The notes beneath the pieces were generated by a model, which was given only the letters and a program-made list of their open reading frames with translations, searched no databases and had not been told where the DNA came from. A stretch of DNA of 64,000 nucleotides from Kineosporia babensis (lineage in GTDB: Bacteria > Actinomycetota > Actinomycetes > Actinomycetales > Kineosporiaceae): assembly GCF_021129305.1 (NCBI RefSeq), contig NZ_JAJOMB010000002.1, positions 558,001-622,000 of the forward strand, in the 5' to 3' direction. The number at the start of each line of letters is the position of its first letter. Position 1 is the stretch's first letter. This document shows, piece after piece, positions 1 to 9,028 of the stretch. Made by a program: the position numbers and the translations under genes.

Positions 1-1169
1 GCGATCACCTTGGTCTGGTCAGCGGCCTTGGGCTGCTCCCGGTTGACCACCACGTTGTGCGAGGTGACCTGGTCCCGCAGCACGTCGCCGCTGCGGCGGT
101 CCAGCTTCAGCCGGGTCTCGGTGACGGTCCGGCCGAACGAGGCGTCGCTGGTGACCCAGCGCGGCTGACCGTCCGGGTCCGGGATCGCGCAGTTGTAGGA
201 GAAGTGGGTGTGCCCGGTGACCAGCAGGTCGATCGCGGGGTCGAGGTTCTTGGCGATCTCGACGATCGGGCCGGAGATGTCGGCCGCGCTGCCGGAGTTG
301 CACTGGTAGTCGAAAGTGGCGCCCTGCGGCGGTACTCCGCCCTCGTGCAGCAGCACCACGATCGCCTCGACGCCCTTCTCACGCAGGTCCGCGGCGGCCA
401 GGTTGGCGCTGACCACCTCGTCCTTGAAGGTGATGTCCTGGATCCCGGCCGGGGCCACCAGCTGCGGCGTGTCCTCCAGCGACATGCCGATGAAGCCGAC
501 CTTGACCCCGCCCACCTTCTTCACCTCGGTGGCCGGCAGCACGGTCCGGCCGGTCGAGGCCCTGAACCAGCGGCCGTACTTCTTCTGGCCTTCCGGCTTC
601 TCGACTCTCACGCCGTCCTTGTACTGGGCGTTCGCGGCCAGGTAGGTGAAGTTCGCGCCGTCGAAACCGTCGTCGTCGAAGCACCCTTCGGTGGGGTGGC
701 AGCCGCCGTACTGCATCCGCAGCAGCTCGGCCACGCCCTCGTCGAACTCGTGGTTGCCCACCCCGGAGACGTCGATGTCCATGTTGTTCAGCGTCTCGAT
801 GCTGGGCTCGTCCTTGAACAGGCCGGACAACGAGGGGGAACCGCCGATCAGGTCGCCGGCGGCCACGGTAAGACTGTTCTTCTCGCCCTTGCGCAGGTCC
901 CGCAGGGCGGTGGTGAGGTACTCCGAGCCGCCCGCCGCGACCTGCCCGTCCCCGGTCAGCACGCTGCCGTCGCTGCCCGAGGGGGGTTCGAGGTGGCCGT
1001 GGTAGTCGTTGAAGCTCAGGATCTGCAGGTCGACGAGTTTGGGCTTCTTGGCGGCCGCGGCCGCGGCCGCGGTGGCCTGGCCGGCCGAGGCGGGGAGCGC
1101 GAACAGGGCTGCGGCGGCCGTCACTGCGATACCCGCAGTGATGCCACCTGTACGCATGGTGATCTTCAT
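1..1169 (-). CDS. Secreted bifunctional UDP-sugar hydrolase/5'-nucleotidase, C-terminus cut by the window edge
   Basis: Reading leftward from ATG at 1169, the frame is open to the window edge, giving about 389 residues. It starts with a signal peptide (MKIT, hydrophobic Ala-rich core, ALPASAG) followed by an Ala run. The metallophosphatase motifs of the UshA/5'-nucleotidase family are all present: SFNDYHGHLEP, AAGDLIGGSP, VGNHEFDEG and LLVTGHTHFSYN, which carry the Asp/His/Asn ligands of the dinuclear metal centre. Family members act outside the cytoplasm and dephosphorylate nucleotides or cleave UDP-sugars to salvage nucleosides and phosphate. The C-terminal substrate-binding domain would lie off-window. 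No clear Shine-Dalgarno precedes 1169; an in-frame ATG at 1157 is an alternative start. Family assignment is firm, substrate is not. Confidence 0.9.
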   Translation of the reverse strand, partial: MKITMRTGGITAGIAVTAAAALFALPASAGQATAAAAAAAKKPKLVDLQILSFNDYHGHLEPPSGSDGSVLTGDGQVAAGGSEYLTTALRDLRKGEKNSLTVAAGDLIGGSPSLSGLFKDEPSIETLNNMDIDVSGVGNHEFDEGVAELLRMQYGGCHPTEGCFDDDGFDGANFTYLAANAQYKDGVRVEKPEGQKKYGRWFRASTGRTVLPATEVKKVGGVKVGFIGMSLEDTPQLVAPAGIQDITFKDEVVSANLAAADLREKGVEAIVVLLHEGGVPPQGATFDYQCNSGSAADISGPIVEIAKNLDPAIDLLVTGHTHFSYNCAIPDPDGQPRWVTSDASFGRTVTETRLKLDRRSGDVLRDQVTSHNVVVNREQPKAADQTKVI

Positions 1170-1272
1170 GGCAGGAGCTTGGCACCGGCCGATCCGGATT
1201 CCGCCGCAGAACACACCGCCGGATCGGCAACCCGTCAGTGAACCGGGGGCTTACGGGGACCGTGTCAAAGGT

Positions 1273-1944
1273 GTGATCAAACTGAAGGTACGCATTCCGT
1301 TCGCGAGCACAGTGGCCGCCACGGTCGTCCTTTCGTCTTTGCTCTTCCTGCCCGCCTCCCGGGCCCAGACCGAGGCCGTGGCGGCGACCTGCAAGATCAC
1401 TCCCGGCACAGTGACTCTGGGGCAGCGCTCGCGCAACGTCGGGTTCGACGTGCCCTCGGCGCAGCAGTGGACTCTGGAGGCCGGCGCGATCGGTCTCTAC
1501 CTGTACGACACCGCCACCGGCGAGGACGCGGTGGCCCAGTTCATCCCGCAGCGCTTCGCCAACCGGGACGCCGGCCGGATCGCGGTCAAGGTCAAGCGCC
1601 AGAACGGTGAGACTGTGACCAGCTGCTCCTCCAGCTTCCGCCTGCGCCGCGCCGCCGACCTCAGCATCGCCGTGGCCCGGCAGGGCAAGGACCGCAAGAT
1701 CTCGGGCAAGCTGCGCCGGGTCAACTTCGGCTCGCAGGAAGCCACTTGGGCCAACCACGGCGGGCAGCCGGTCAAGGTCATGTACCGGGCGCAGAGCGGT
1801 CGCTGGATCACCGCCAAGACGGTGAAGACGGCCAAGAACGGCACCTTCAGCACCAAGCTGCGCAGCGGGGAACGGGACTGGCGGGTGGTCTACCCCGGCT
1901 CGGTCAGCACCGGCGCCAAGACCTCGCGCACGGTGACCCGCTAG
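1273..1944 (+). CDS. Secreted protein of unknown function
   Basis: The open frame begins well upstream, but GTG 1273 is the likely start because the product then opens with a good signal peptide (MIKLKVRIPF, hydrophobic stretch, LPASRAQTEA). About 223 residues. The mature part is rich in short basic, beta-prone segments and has two cysteines early and in the middle (AATCKI, TSCSSSF). It ends with segments such as RWITAKTVKTAKNGTF and DWRVVYPGS, which resemble the bacterial Ig-like repeats seen in actinobacterial extracellular proteins. It is divergent from the 5'-nucleotidase, so the two could share a promoter region. I do not recognise a specific family; secretion is the only property supported. 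Confidence 0.7.
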   Translation: MIKLKVRIPFASTVAATVVLSSLLFLPASRAQTEAVAATCKITPGTVTLGQRSRNVGFDVPSAQQWTLEAGAIGLYLYDTATGEDAVAQFIPQRFANRDAGRIAVKVKRQNGETVTSCSSSFRLRRAADLSIAVARQGKDRKISGKLRRVNFGSQEATWANHGGQPVKVMYRAQSGRWITAKTVKTAKNGTFSTKLRSGERDWRVVYPGSVSTGAKTSRTVTR

Positions 1945-1947
1945 GAA

Positions 1948-2355
1948 CTACCAGGACCAGCCACGTTCGGCCAGCTGCAGCTCGCGGTGGGCCCGGAGTT
2001 CGCGCCCGGCAAGCCTTTTCGGGGTCGGCGTGGCGTAGCCGCAGACCGGGGCGGCCTCGCTGGTCTCCGGCACCCCGGCCAGCCGGCAAGCGCTGCCGAG
2101 CAGGTCGTCGTACGCCGCGGCGCTGGCCTCCAGCCGGGCCGCCCGGGCGAAGATCGTCTCGTCGTAGTGCAGCCGGTTGATCTCGTCGGCCAGGGCGTGC
2201 AGGCGCAGCTGCAGCCGCAGCGCCTCGAACGGATCGGGCTCGGCCGGCCGCCTGGCCCCCGGGAACAGGGCGTCCTTCAGCAGCGCGGGGTCGCGCCAGG
2301 GCCGCAGCACGGCCACGGTGGTGGCCGCACCGGCCAGGAGCAGTTCAGTGAGCAT
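1948..2355 (-). CDS. Small conserved-looking protein of unknown function
   Basis: A 135-residue frame from ATG 2355, ending 3 bp beyond the convergent secreted-protein gene. An AAGG sequence about 9 nt upstream supports this start over the upstream in-frame GTG. The N-terminus (MLTELLLAGAATTVAVL) is a single hydrophobic segment that could be an anchor. The remainder is helical and charged (LRLQLRLHALADEINRLHYD, FARAARLEASAAAYDDLLGS) and looks like a short helical bundle. There are two cysteines. No family recognised; codon usage (G/C third positions) and the convergent arrangement support a real gene. Confidence 0.6.
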   Translation of the reverse strand: MLTELLLAGAATTVAVLRPWRDPALLKDALFPGARRPAEPDPFEALRLQLRLHALADEINRLHYDETIFARAARLEASAAAYDDLLGSACRLAGVPETSEAAPVCGYATPTPKRLAGRELRAHRELQLAERGWSW

Positions 2356-2480
2356 GCTGGTCAGCCTTGATGAGTAGTGTCGAGGCGTCCCTAAATGCGG
2401 GAAGTCCGCACCGCCGTCATCAACTGTACGTTCTGTCCCAGCAAGATCACTACGCACTTTCCTGACCTCTGGGCGCAGCA

Positions 2481-2512
2481 GGGGGCTGGTCGAAACGTTC
2501 CGACCAGCCCCC
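2481..2512 (-). terminator. Hairpin terminator of the S8 protease gene
   Basis: A perfect 12-bp stem (GGGGGCTGGTCG / CGACCAGCCCCC) with an 8-nt loop lies 11 nt beyond the protease stop codon on the minus strand. Confidence 0.8.
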
Positions 2513-2522
2513 TTACCCGAGC

Positions 2523-5504
2523 TCAGGCGCCCGGCAGGGCCCAGAGTTGGGTGTCCGCGCCGGTGCAGTCAGCCAGCACGAACGGTTCGATGTAGCCCAG
2601 GCCCTTGGCGGTCAGGCAGAGCCCGGAGGCCGGGTTACGCACCGTCCCGTCGCCGGCCTGCTTCCACTCCTGGGTGGCGTCTGTGACCGAGCACTCCTTC
2701 AGATTCACACCGCTGGAGTCAGCCGCCGGGGTCATGCAGGCCTCACCCTGCAGCACCCGGCCCTCCTCAGTCAGCGTGAACTTCTGCGGCGGGGTGTCGT
2801 TGCAGTCCCACAGACCGACAACGTCATCACGGACGTCCGCGCACCAGTTCTTGCTGGCGTGCACGATCGCGCCCTCGGGCACCTCAGGTTCTTCAGGCGC
2901 CTCCGGTTCTTCAGGTTCTTCAGGGGACGGGGTGGTGGGCTCCGGGTCGGGCTCGGGGGTGCCGGTGGTGTTGGGCAGCCGCCACTTCTGGTTCTCCGAG
3001 GTGGAGCAGTCCGCCACCTCGAACGGCGTGCCGCCGTTCAGGTCCGGCGCCGTGAGGCAGCGCGCAGTCCCGGTCAGGGCCAAGGTGCCGTTGCTCTGTT
3101 GCTCCCAGGTCTTCGCCCCGGCACACTCACCCAGGACCACCTTCGAGCCGTCCACCGTCATGCACTTGTCCTGGATCTCCAAGGTGCCGCCGGCCTGCTC
3201 GGTCCACTGCTGAGTGCCCCCGTCGTTGCACCAGAACACCGCGATCGGATTGCCGTTGTCGGTCTTGCCGTACCAGTTGTCCACGCACAGGTCGGCCGGG
3301 CCGGTGATCTGCCCGTCGGTGACCTTCCAGGTGAAGGTGGCGGACTTGCTCTCCCCGCTGCGGCTGGTCGCCGTCACGCCGACCGTGCTGGTGGCCTGCG
3401 GCTTCGGCGAGGTACCGCTGATCAGGCCGGTCGAGGCGTTGATGCTCAGCCCCTCGGGCAAGCCCTCGGCGGCGTAACGGAAGGTCTGGGTGGTGTCCGA
3501 GCTGCGGGCGGTGACCCGCTTGCTGACCCGCTCACCCCGCACGGTGATCTGGTCGCCCGGGGTGTCCAGGGTGATCGTGGCGTTCATCCCGGTGGGCAGC
3601 TGCCACTGCTGGCCCGCGTGATCGGTGCAGGCCGCGGTGGTGAGCTTGGTGCCCCAGCCCGAGTTCGGCACCGAGACGCACCTACCCGAGGCCGGGTTCA
3701 CCAGCTGACCGTCCCGGGCCTGCCAGACCTGGGCCGCGCTGCCGTCGCAACGCCAGGTCTCGATCCGGCCGTCCTTGTCGGTCACGCACGCCGAGGGGTT
3801 CTCGGAGAAGGTGATCGTGCCGTCGGTCGCGGCCACCCACTTGTGGTTGCACTCCCACAGCTGCAGCTGGTTGCCGTCGTCGGTGTTGGAGGACGGCGCG
3901 TCCCAGCACTCGCCGTTGATCCCCTTGATGTTGCCCATCCCGAGGACGACGTCCCAGAGCAGGGTCTGGGTGGTGGTGCCGGCCGGACCGGTGGCGGTCA
4001 GGGTGACCATCGAGCTCTTGGCCCCGGCAGCGGCCGCACCGGTGATCTTGCCGCTGGTCGCGTTCATGCTCAGACCCGAGGGCAGACCCTGGGCACCGTA
4101 ACGCACGCTGTCGGCGGCGTTCTCGGGGCGAACGTCCAGGTCTACCTCCTGGCCGACGGCGGTGCTCTGCCGACCAGGGTTGGCCAACGCCGGGCCGGAG
4201 GCCTGGCAGCGTGATCCCAGCAGTTCGTTCGGCGAGCCCGGGCCCGGGTTGCCGACCTCCCCGGCCGAGCACTTCTTCAGCGCCGCGAGCACCTGGGCCG
4301 GGCTGTCCGAGGGATTGGCGGCCTGGTGCAGGGCCACCGCGCCGGCCACGATCGGCGCCGACAACGAGGTGCCGCCCGACGTGGTGGTGGAGGTGTCGCT
4401 GTCGTACGAGGCGGTCTGGATGTCCGTGCCGGGGGCGAAGATGTCCAGGCAGGAGCCGTAACTGGAGAACCCGGCGCGGTTGTCCTGCTGGTCCGAGGCG
4501 CCGACCACGATGGCTTCCTCGACCCGGGCCGGCGAGCCGGTGCAGGCGTTCTCGTTGCTGTTGCCCGCCGCGATCACGTAGGTGACCCCGGCCTTGATCG
4601 AGTTCCGGATCGCCGCGTCCAGGTCGTCCTGGCCGGAGGTGCCCCAGCTCAGGTTCACCACGGCCGGGCGCGGGGCGTTCTTGGTGATCCAGTCGATCGC
4701 CTGCAGCCCACCGGTCTTCGGGCCGGTGCCGTCGCAGTCGAGCACCCGGATGCCGTACAGAGTGGCCTGCTTGGCCACGCCGTACGTCGAGCCGGCCGCC
4801 GCGCCGCCGACCGCGGTGCCGTGACCGGCGCAGTCCTGGGCGTCCTCCGGGTTCGGGCCGGAGGGCTTGGCCCGGCCGCCGAACTCCTGGTGGCTGGTGC
4901 GAACGCCGGTGTCCAGGACGAAGATGTTCGCCCCGGCGCCGCCGCCCTCGTAGTCGTAGGTGCCGCTCAACGGCAGGCTGTTCTGGTCGAGCCGGTCCAG
5001 GTGCCAGGGCGCCGGGCTCTGCGTCTCCACGGCCAAGCTGGTCATCACCACGTCCTCGGTGACCGAGGCGACGTCCGGGTCAGCAGCCATCTGCTTGGCC
5101 TGTCCGGCCGACATCCGGGCCGAGAAACCGCGCAGCGCGGCGGTGTACACGTAGGTTGCGGTGCCGCCGAACTCGCTGGTCAGCCGGTCGGTGGCGGCCT
5201 GGATCAGCTTTGCCCTGCGCAGACCGGGCCGGTCGGCCAGACGCACCACGTAGCTGCCCGGGATCGGCGTGCCCGCCTTCTGGCCGGACAGGCCGTCGGA
5301 AAGCAGATCAGCCGGCGGGGTCTTCGACTTGTCGCTGGCGAAGTCCGCCTGGGCGGGGGCCGACTGAGCAGCGTCGTTGCTTATCGGAGACGGCACGGTC
5401 CCGCTCACCACGGCAGCCAGGCCGGCCGTCACGGCCAGCACCGCGGCCAGAGTTATCCGTCTGCGGTTGCGGCGGGGGAGGGGAGTTGAGGCGCGTCTGG
5501 GCAA
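2523..5504 (-). CDS. Secreted S8 (subtilisin/proteinase K-like) serine protease with three ricin-type lectin domains
   Basis: 993 residues with a signal peptide (RRNRRRITLAAVLAVTAGLA). Residues about 84-160 form an I9-type propeptide and 190-410 the S8 domain, with Asp198 (FVLDTGV), His228 (CAGHGTAVGG), oxyanion Asn315 (AAGNSN) and Ser380 (SGGTSLSAP). Then come a putative-Ig (He_PIG-like) domain about 436-520, a ricin-B lectin about 525-636, a second Ig-like domain about 640-728, a lectin about 733-845, a Pro/Glu linker 848-876 and a third lectin 878-991. The lectin repeats show the usual QxW-like motifs (AQVWQ, GQQWQL, TQQW, TQEW, TQLW). The start is TTG, chosen because GAGGG sits 7 nt upstream. 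Probably an extracellular protease targeted to glycans. Three lectin domains alternating with Ig-like modules is richer than usual. Confidence 0.93.
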   Translation of the reverse strand: MPRRASTPLPRRNRRRITLAAVLAVTAGLAAVVSGTVPSPISNDAAQSAPAQADFASDKSKTPPADLLSDGLSGQKAGTPIPGSYVVRLADRPGLRRAKLIQAATDRLTSEFGGTATYVYTAALRGFSARMSAGQAKQMAADPDVASVTEDVVMTSLAVETQSPAPWHLDRLDQNSLPLSGTYDYEGGGAGANIFVLDTGVRTSHQEFGGRAKPSGPNPEDAQDCAGHGTAVGGAAAGSTYGVAKQATLYGIRVLDCDGTGPKTGGLQAIDWITKNAPRPAVVNLSWGTSGQDDLDAAIRNSIKAGVTYVIAAGNSNENACTGSPARVEEAIVVGASDQQDNRAGFSSYGSCLDIFAPGTDIQTASYDSDTSTTTSGGTSLSAPIVAGAVALHQAANPSDSPAQVLAALKKCSAGEVGNPGPGSPNELLGSRCQASGPALANPGRQSTAVGQEVDLDVRPENAADSVRYGAQGLPSGLSMNATSGKITGAAAAGAKSSMVTLTATGPAGTTTQTLLWDVVLGMGNIKGINGECWDAPSSNTDDGNQLQLWECNHKWVAATDGTITFSENPSACVTDKDGRIETWRCDGSAAQVWQARDGQLVNPASGRCVSVPNSGWGTKLTTAACTDHAGQQWQLPTGMNATITLDTPGDQITVRGERVSKRVTARSSDTTQTFRYAAEGLPEGLSINASTGLISGTSPKPQATSTVGVTATSRSGESKSATFTWKVTDGQITGPADLCVDNWYGKTDNGNPIAVFWCNDGGTQQWTEQAGGTLEIQDKCMTVDGSKVVLGECAGAKTWEQQSNGTLALTGTARCLTAPDLNGGTPFEVADCSTSENQKWRLPNTTGTPEPDPEPTTPSPEEPEEPEAPEEPEVPEGAIVHASKNWCADVRDDVVGLWDCNDTPPQKFTLTEEGRVLQGEACMTPAADSSGVNLKECSVTDATQEWKQAGDGTVRNPASGLCLTAKGLGYIEPFVLADCTGADTQLWALPGA

Positions 5505-5998
5505 AGGGGTTCCCTCGGTTGGAATCTGGTGGGAGTTGAGCGGATGCTAACAGGCGGATCCGGTCGGGTTCCGAACACAAAAGCTTCTTGTTAATCGGCT
5601 TTTGAGGTTCAGCAAGCGTCCGATGCCGGGTTTTCGATCCCAATCAGAGACGCTGTGGTCGCCTCGGTGAATATCGCCAGGTGGGCCTAGGGTCGGCGAT
5701 TTCGGGCGAGGCGGCCGTTCGCCGGAGCGCCGGGGCGGTTGTGATCGAACCGTGTCCCGGACAGTCATTTTCTGGTGACCGGGAGGGCAATACCGAGTAC
5801 CGCCAGCCAGTGCGGGCTGGTGGCATTGGGGATCGTCTCCTGGGGCTGCCGCTGGTGCCGGTGCCTTCGGTGGGCGGGTTGTCGGAGGTCTTGTGGTGAG
5901 CCGTGGAGCGCTGGTTCAAGATTGTCGGTGGTGGGAGATAGTCTGGTTCTAGTGACCCAGTAGATCGTGTAATCATCCGGGGGGATGGTGTTTTCGGG
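5505..5998. other. 494-bp intergenic region between two divergent genes
   Basis: It must hold the promoters of the leftward S8 protease and the rightward HNH gene. A stretch near 5575-5610 is AT-richer than the surroundings, but I could not assign confident -35/-10 elements. No RNA gene or plausible protein gene is seen; the open frames crossing it are shadows. Confidence 0.5.
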
Positions 5999-8449
5999 GT
6001 GAAGAGGTTGATGGCCGGGGTTCTCGGCCCGGCCGCCGGTGAGGGCGCCTGCGGTGGCGGCGGTGATGCTGGTGCTGGTGGTGGTCTGCGTGAGTCGTGT
6101 CTGGTGGAGGTGCGTGCGCGTCAGGCTGCTGCTGTGGCGGCTCGTGGCTGGGTGGCTCTGGTCGAGCAGGAACAAGCCCGCTCTGGCCGCTCGGGGGGCG
6201 ACGACGGCGGCGATGGCAGTGGTGGTGTGGTGGTGGATCCGCCGGGTTTGAAGGCGGTTGCGGATCGGTTGGCGGTGGAGTTCGGTTTGACTCCGCAGCG
6301 TTCTACCCGGCAGGTGCGGGCCGGGTGGGTCCTGATCCAGCATCTGGGCCAGGTGTTTGCCCTGCTGGAGCAGGGGCGTCTGGACTGGGACCGGGCAGCT
6401 TTGATCGCGGGGCGGTTGAGTCACCCACCGGCATGTCTGCCGGACTTCGGTCCGGGTTCGCCGCAGTGGCGGGTGTTCGAGGCGGCGCTGGCTGCTCGCG
6501 CGCCGGGACTGGTTCTTCCTCGTCTGGACAGGCTGATCACGGAGTTGTTCATCCGGATCTCTCCTCGCGGGGTCCATGGGATGGCGCGGGAGCAGCGTCG
6601 GGTGTGGTCGCGTCCGTTGGAGGACGGGATGGCCTTCGTGGGTGCGGTCCTGGATGCGGAGGCGGCCCAGTGGATGGTCGGGGTGCTGGATGCGATGGCT
6701 GATGCCTGTCGTGACCAGGCCGAGGCCGATGGTGATCCCGACCCGCGTAGTCATGCTCAGCGGTGTGCTGATGCTTTGGCGGCGATCTTCACGATGCTGG
6801 GCACCGAGATGGACATCCCGATCGTCCCGACGCCTCCGCCCCCGGATGACAACGGGAACGACGACGCCCCGAACGACGGTTCCCGGTTCGGCGGGAACAC
6901 CAACCAGGACGAGGGCTCTGGGCCGGACGAGGACTCTGATCCGGACGAGGGCTCTGGGTCGGACGAGGGCTCTGGGTCGGACGAGGGCTCTGGGTCGGAC
7001 AGGGATTCCGCGTCAGGCAAGGGCCATGAGTCTGGCGAGGAGCCTGAGTCTGCCAACGGGCCAGAGCCTGCGAACGGGCCAGAGCCTGCGAACGGGCCTG
7101 AGCCGGACAAGGAGCCCGGGGCGAGTGAGGAGCCCGGCGCGGGGGAGAGCTTCTTCGATGGGCGGCGGGCTGCTCAGGAACATGAGTACGACCTGTTCGG
7201 TATCGGAGCATTTCCACGCCCTGGGAAGACGTTCGCTACCAGGGGTCTGGTTCCGGCCTGGTGGATGTTCCGTGATCTGCCCCGCAGGAAGGGTCGTGGA
7301 GTTCACCTGACCCTGACCACCACCCTGGACACCTGGACCGGCGCGTCCACCGCTCCTGGCATCCTGCGCGGTCAGGGGGCCATCACCGCCGAACATGCCC
7401 GCAGCCTCGGTATCGACGTCGAGCGGGTCACCCTCCTGGTCCTGCCCTGCTGCCAGCATCCACCCCACCATCCACCCGACCAGTCGCCACCCGGAAGCCC
7501 GCCCAGTGATCCACCTGACAGGCCGCCATCCGGAAACTCACTCGGAAGCCCACCCGGCGCAGCGTCTCCCGACACGGCCGTTCCCGGTGCAGCCGTGCCG
7601 GGTGGATCGCCGATGGCGACCGATCCAGGAACAGAAAGCCCGACAGGACTACGAGTCTCGAACCACCGTTCCCACCCTGCCGACCCTGCTGGTTCCGCTG
7701 ACCCCGCCGACTCTGCTGGTCTCGCTGGCTCTGCCGCCCCTTCCGCCTTTGCCGCGCCCGCCAGCCCCACTGATCCTGTCGGCGCCACTGATGCTGCTGG
7801 TCCCGCCGGCCCTGCTGATCGTGGTTGCCTGTACGGCCTTGACCACACCACCCCTCAAGCCACCCGCTACCGCCCCGCCCAGGCCCTGCTCGACCTGCTC
7901 ACCGCGATCTGGCCGCACTGTTCCTTCCCCGGCTGCGGACAACCCGTTCACCGCTGCGAGATCGATCACCTGCGCCCCTACGACCAGGGCGGAGCTACTT
8001 GCCTGTGCAACACCCACCCCGCGTGCCACCGCCACCACCAGCTAAAGACCAGCAAACAGTGGGACGCCCGCACCGCCCACCCCGACGAAGGGCACCCACC
8101 CTTCACCATCATCTGGATCAGCCCCGAGCGCACCGAGCACCCCAGCGCACCCCCACTACCCCGTAACACGCCACCACTGAACGACCTACAACCCGACCCG
8201 AACCCGCCCGCACCCATCCCGGACCGGCACCCGACCCGGCAGGACGCCCTGACCTTTGCTCAACGTACCCAGACTCGTCTGAACCGCTGGATCAAGGATC
8301 TCCACCACCAATCCCGGCGCCGGCCCCGGACCGCGCACGAAAGCGCGCCCCCTTCGCCAGCACTCACCTCGGCATGGCAGCGATTTGTCCACCGGCAACC
8401 GGCACAACCGGCACAGGGATGGGAGTCGCCAGGGCCACTGCCCTTCTGA
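5999..8449 (+). CDS. DUF222/13E12-family protein with C-terminal HNH endonuclease motif
   Basis: About 816 residues from GTG 5999; ATG 6011 with AAGAGG close upstream is an alternative. The DUF222 part covers roughly residues 30-270 (for example LVLPRLDRLITELFIRI and VLDAEAAQWMVGVLDAM). The HNH motif begins near Cys641 (CSFPGCGQ, then CEIDHLRPYDQGG and HPACHRHHQLKT), giving the His-Asn-His arrangement plus zinc cysteines. Between them are two long low-complexity inserts: acidic SGSDEG and PANGPE repeats (about 300-390) and a Pro/Ser/Ala-rich stretch (about 490-620). Members occur in many copies in actinobacteria, often near mobile DNA, with unproven function. Nuclease activity is inferred only from the motif. 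The protein is longer than typical members because of the inserts. Confidence 0.85.
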   Translation: MKRLMAGVLGPAAGEGACGGGGDAGAGGGLRESCLVEVRARQAAAVAARGWVALVEQEQARSGRSGGDDGGDGSGGVVVDPPGLKAVADRLAVEFGLTPQRSTRQVRAGWVLIQHLGQVFALLEQGRLDWDRAALIAGRLSHPPACLPDFGPGSPQWRVFEAALAARAPGLVLPRLDRLITELFIRISPRGVHGMAREQRRVWSRPLEDGMAFVGAVLDAEAAQWMVGVLDAMADACRDQAEADGDPDPRSHAQRCADALAAIFTMLGTEMDIPIVPTPPPPDDNGNDDAPNDGSRFGGNTNQDEGSGPDEDSDPDEGSGSDEGSGSDEGSGSDRDSASGKGHESGEEPESANGPEPANGPEPANGPEPDKEPGASEEPGAGESFFDGRRAAQEHEYDLFGIGAFPRPGKTFATRGLVPAWWMFRDLPRRKGRGVHLTLTTTLDTWTGASTAPGILRGQGAITAEHARSLGIDVERVTLLVLPCCQHPPHHPPDQSPPGSPPSDPPDRPPSGNSLGSPPGAASPDTAVPGAAVPGGSPMATDPGTESPTGLRVSNHRSHPADPAGSADPADSAGLAGSAAPSAFAAPASPTDPVGATDAAGPAGPADRGCLYGLDHTTPQATRYRPAQALLDLLTAIWPHCSFPGCGQPVHRCEIDHLRPYDQGGATCLCNTHPACHRHHQLKTSKQWDARTAHPDEGHPPFTIIWISPERTEHPSAPPLPRNTPPLNDLQPDPNPPAPIPDRHPTRQDALTFAQRTQTRLNRWIKDLHHQSRRRPRTAHESAPPSPALTSAWQRFVHRQPAQPAQGWESPGPLPF
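6908..6997 (+). repeat. In-frame 18-bp tandem repeat, five units
   Basis: Five consecutive 18-nt units (consensus GACGAGGGCTCTGGGTCG) encode Asp-Glu-Gly-Ser-Gly-Ser. The last two units are identical and the third matches them; the second is the most diverged. A decayed sixth copy follows. The near-identity indicates recent slippage expansion. Confidence 0.9.
7049..7102 (+). repeat. Second in-frame 18-bp tandem repeat, three units
   Basis: Three 18-nt units encoding Pro/Ser-Ala-Asn-Gly-Pro-Glu (consensus CCTGCGAACGGGCCAGAG) lie about 50 bp after the first repeat, in the same linker of the HNH-type protein. Confidence 0.85.
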
Positions 8450-8465
8450 TACTGCTTCGCTTTGA

Positions 8466-8975
8466 TCAGGCCCGGTGTATCACCGGCTGGTCGGGGCCGG
8501 CGAAGTCACCGAAGTGCTGGCTGCCCGAGGCCAGGTTGAGGGCCATGTAGTCGGCCTGCCGGGCGCTGAGCCGGAAATGGTCGGTGAAGCCCCGGTCCGC
8601 GCCGAAGTACATGGCCGCCAGCTCCGGCTTGAGCAACCGGAAGGCGTGCACCGCCAGCAGTTCGTGTGGCTCCTGCATTGCAACCCCATCGGCCACGAAC
8701 ACCACTTCCGGCGCAGCGTCCTCAGGCAGCCCAAATGCCACGTCCTCCCAGCGCGCCCCTGCCCAGGCCCGGTCCTCGACCAAGAACGCGTTCCCGACCG
8801 GGAGCTGCGGAAGATAAGGCGTGGCAAGACTTTCCTGGATTCGGGCCCAGGCCGCGTCGTCGCCGAAGTCGGTCCGGACCACCAGCGCCGCGAACGGATC
8901 CGATCCCGTCAGGTCGATTCCCGGCCGATCGGACTTGCGCACCTCGGTTGTCTCCCTCTGGCTCTGAGCCGTCAT
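8466..8975 (-). CDS. Small protein of unknown function (possibly DUF6924-like)
   Basis: 169 residues from ATG 8975; a TTG at 9011 would add 12 residues, and neither start has a good ribosome site. The sequence contains VVRTDFGDDAAWARIQESL, AFLVEDRAWAGARWEDV, VFVADGVAMQEPHELLAV and a C-terminal NLASGSQHFGDFAG. This alternation (TDF.DD.AW..., ...VDD..., FV.D..., ...N......FADF) reminds me of the DUF6924 family, but this is recall, not a search. It is convergent with the HNH gene and divergent from the acetyltransferase, with about 53 bp available for both upstream regions. Function unknown. Confidence 0.7.
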   Translation of the reverse strand: MTAQSQRETTEVRKSDRPGIDLTGSDPFAALVVRTDFGDDAAWARIQESLATPYLPQLPVGNAFLVEDRAWAGARWEDVAFGLPEDAAPEVVFVADGVAMQEPHELLAVHAFRLLKPELAAMYFGADRGFTDHFRLSARQADYMALNLASGSQHFGDFAGPDQPVIHRA

Positions 8976-9028
8976 AATTTGACTACTCAGAGACACGGCC
9001 GAGGCCGACAAAAGGTTCAGGGGTAGAC

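Noticed and set aside
1051-1078. Repeated GCGGCCGC-like tract in the 5'-nucleotidase gene
   Set aside because: It simply encodes an Ala run just after the signal peptide.
5765-6754. Long minus-strand open frame opposite the HNH gene (329 codons)
   Set aside because: Composition is a reverse-complement shadow of the DUF222 coding frame (Arg/Pro/His-rich, no recognisable domain).
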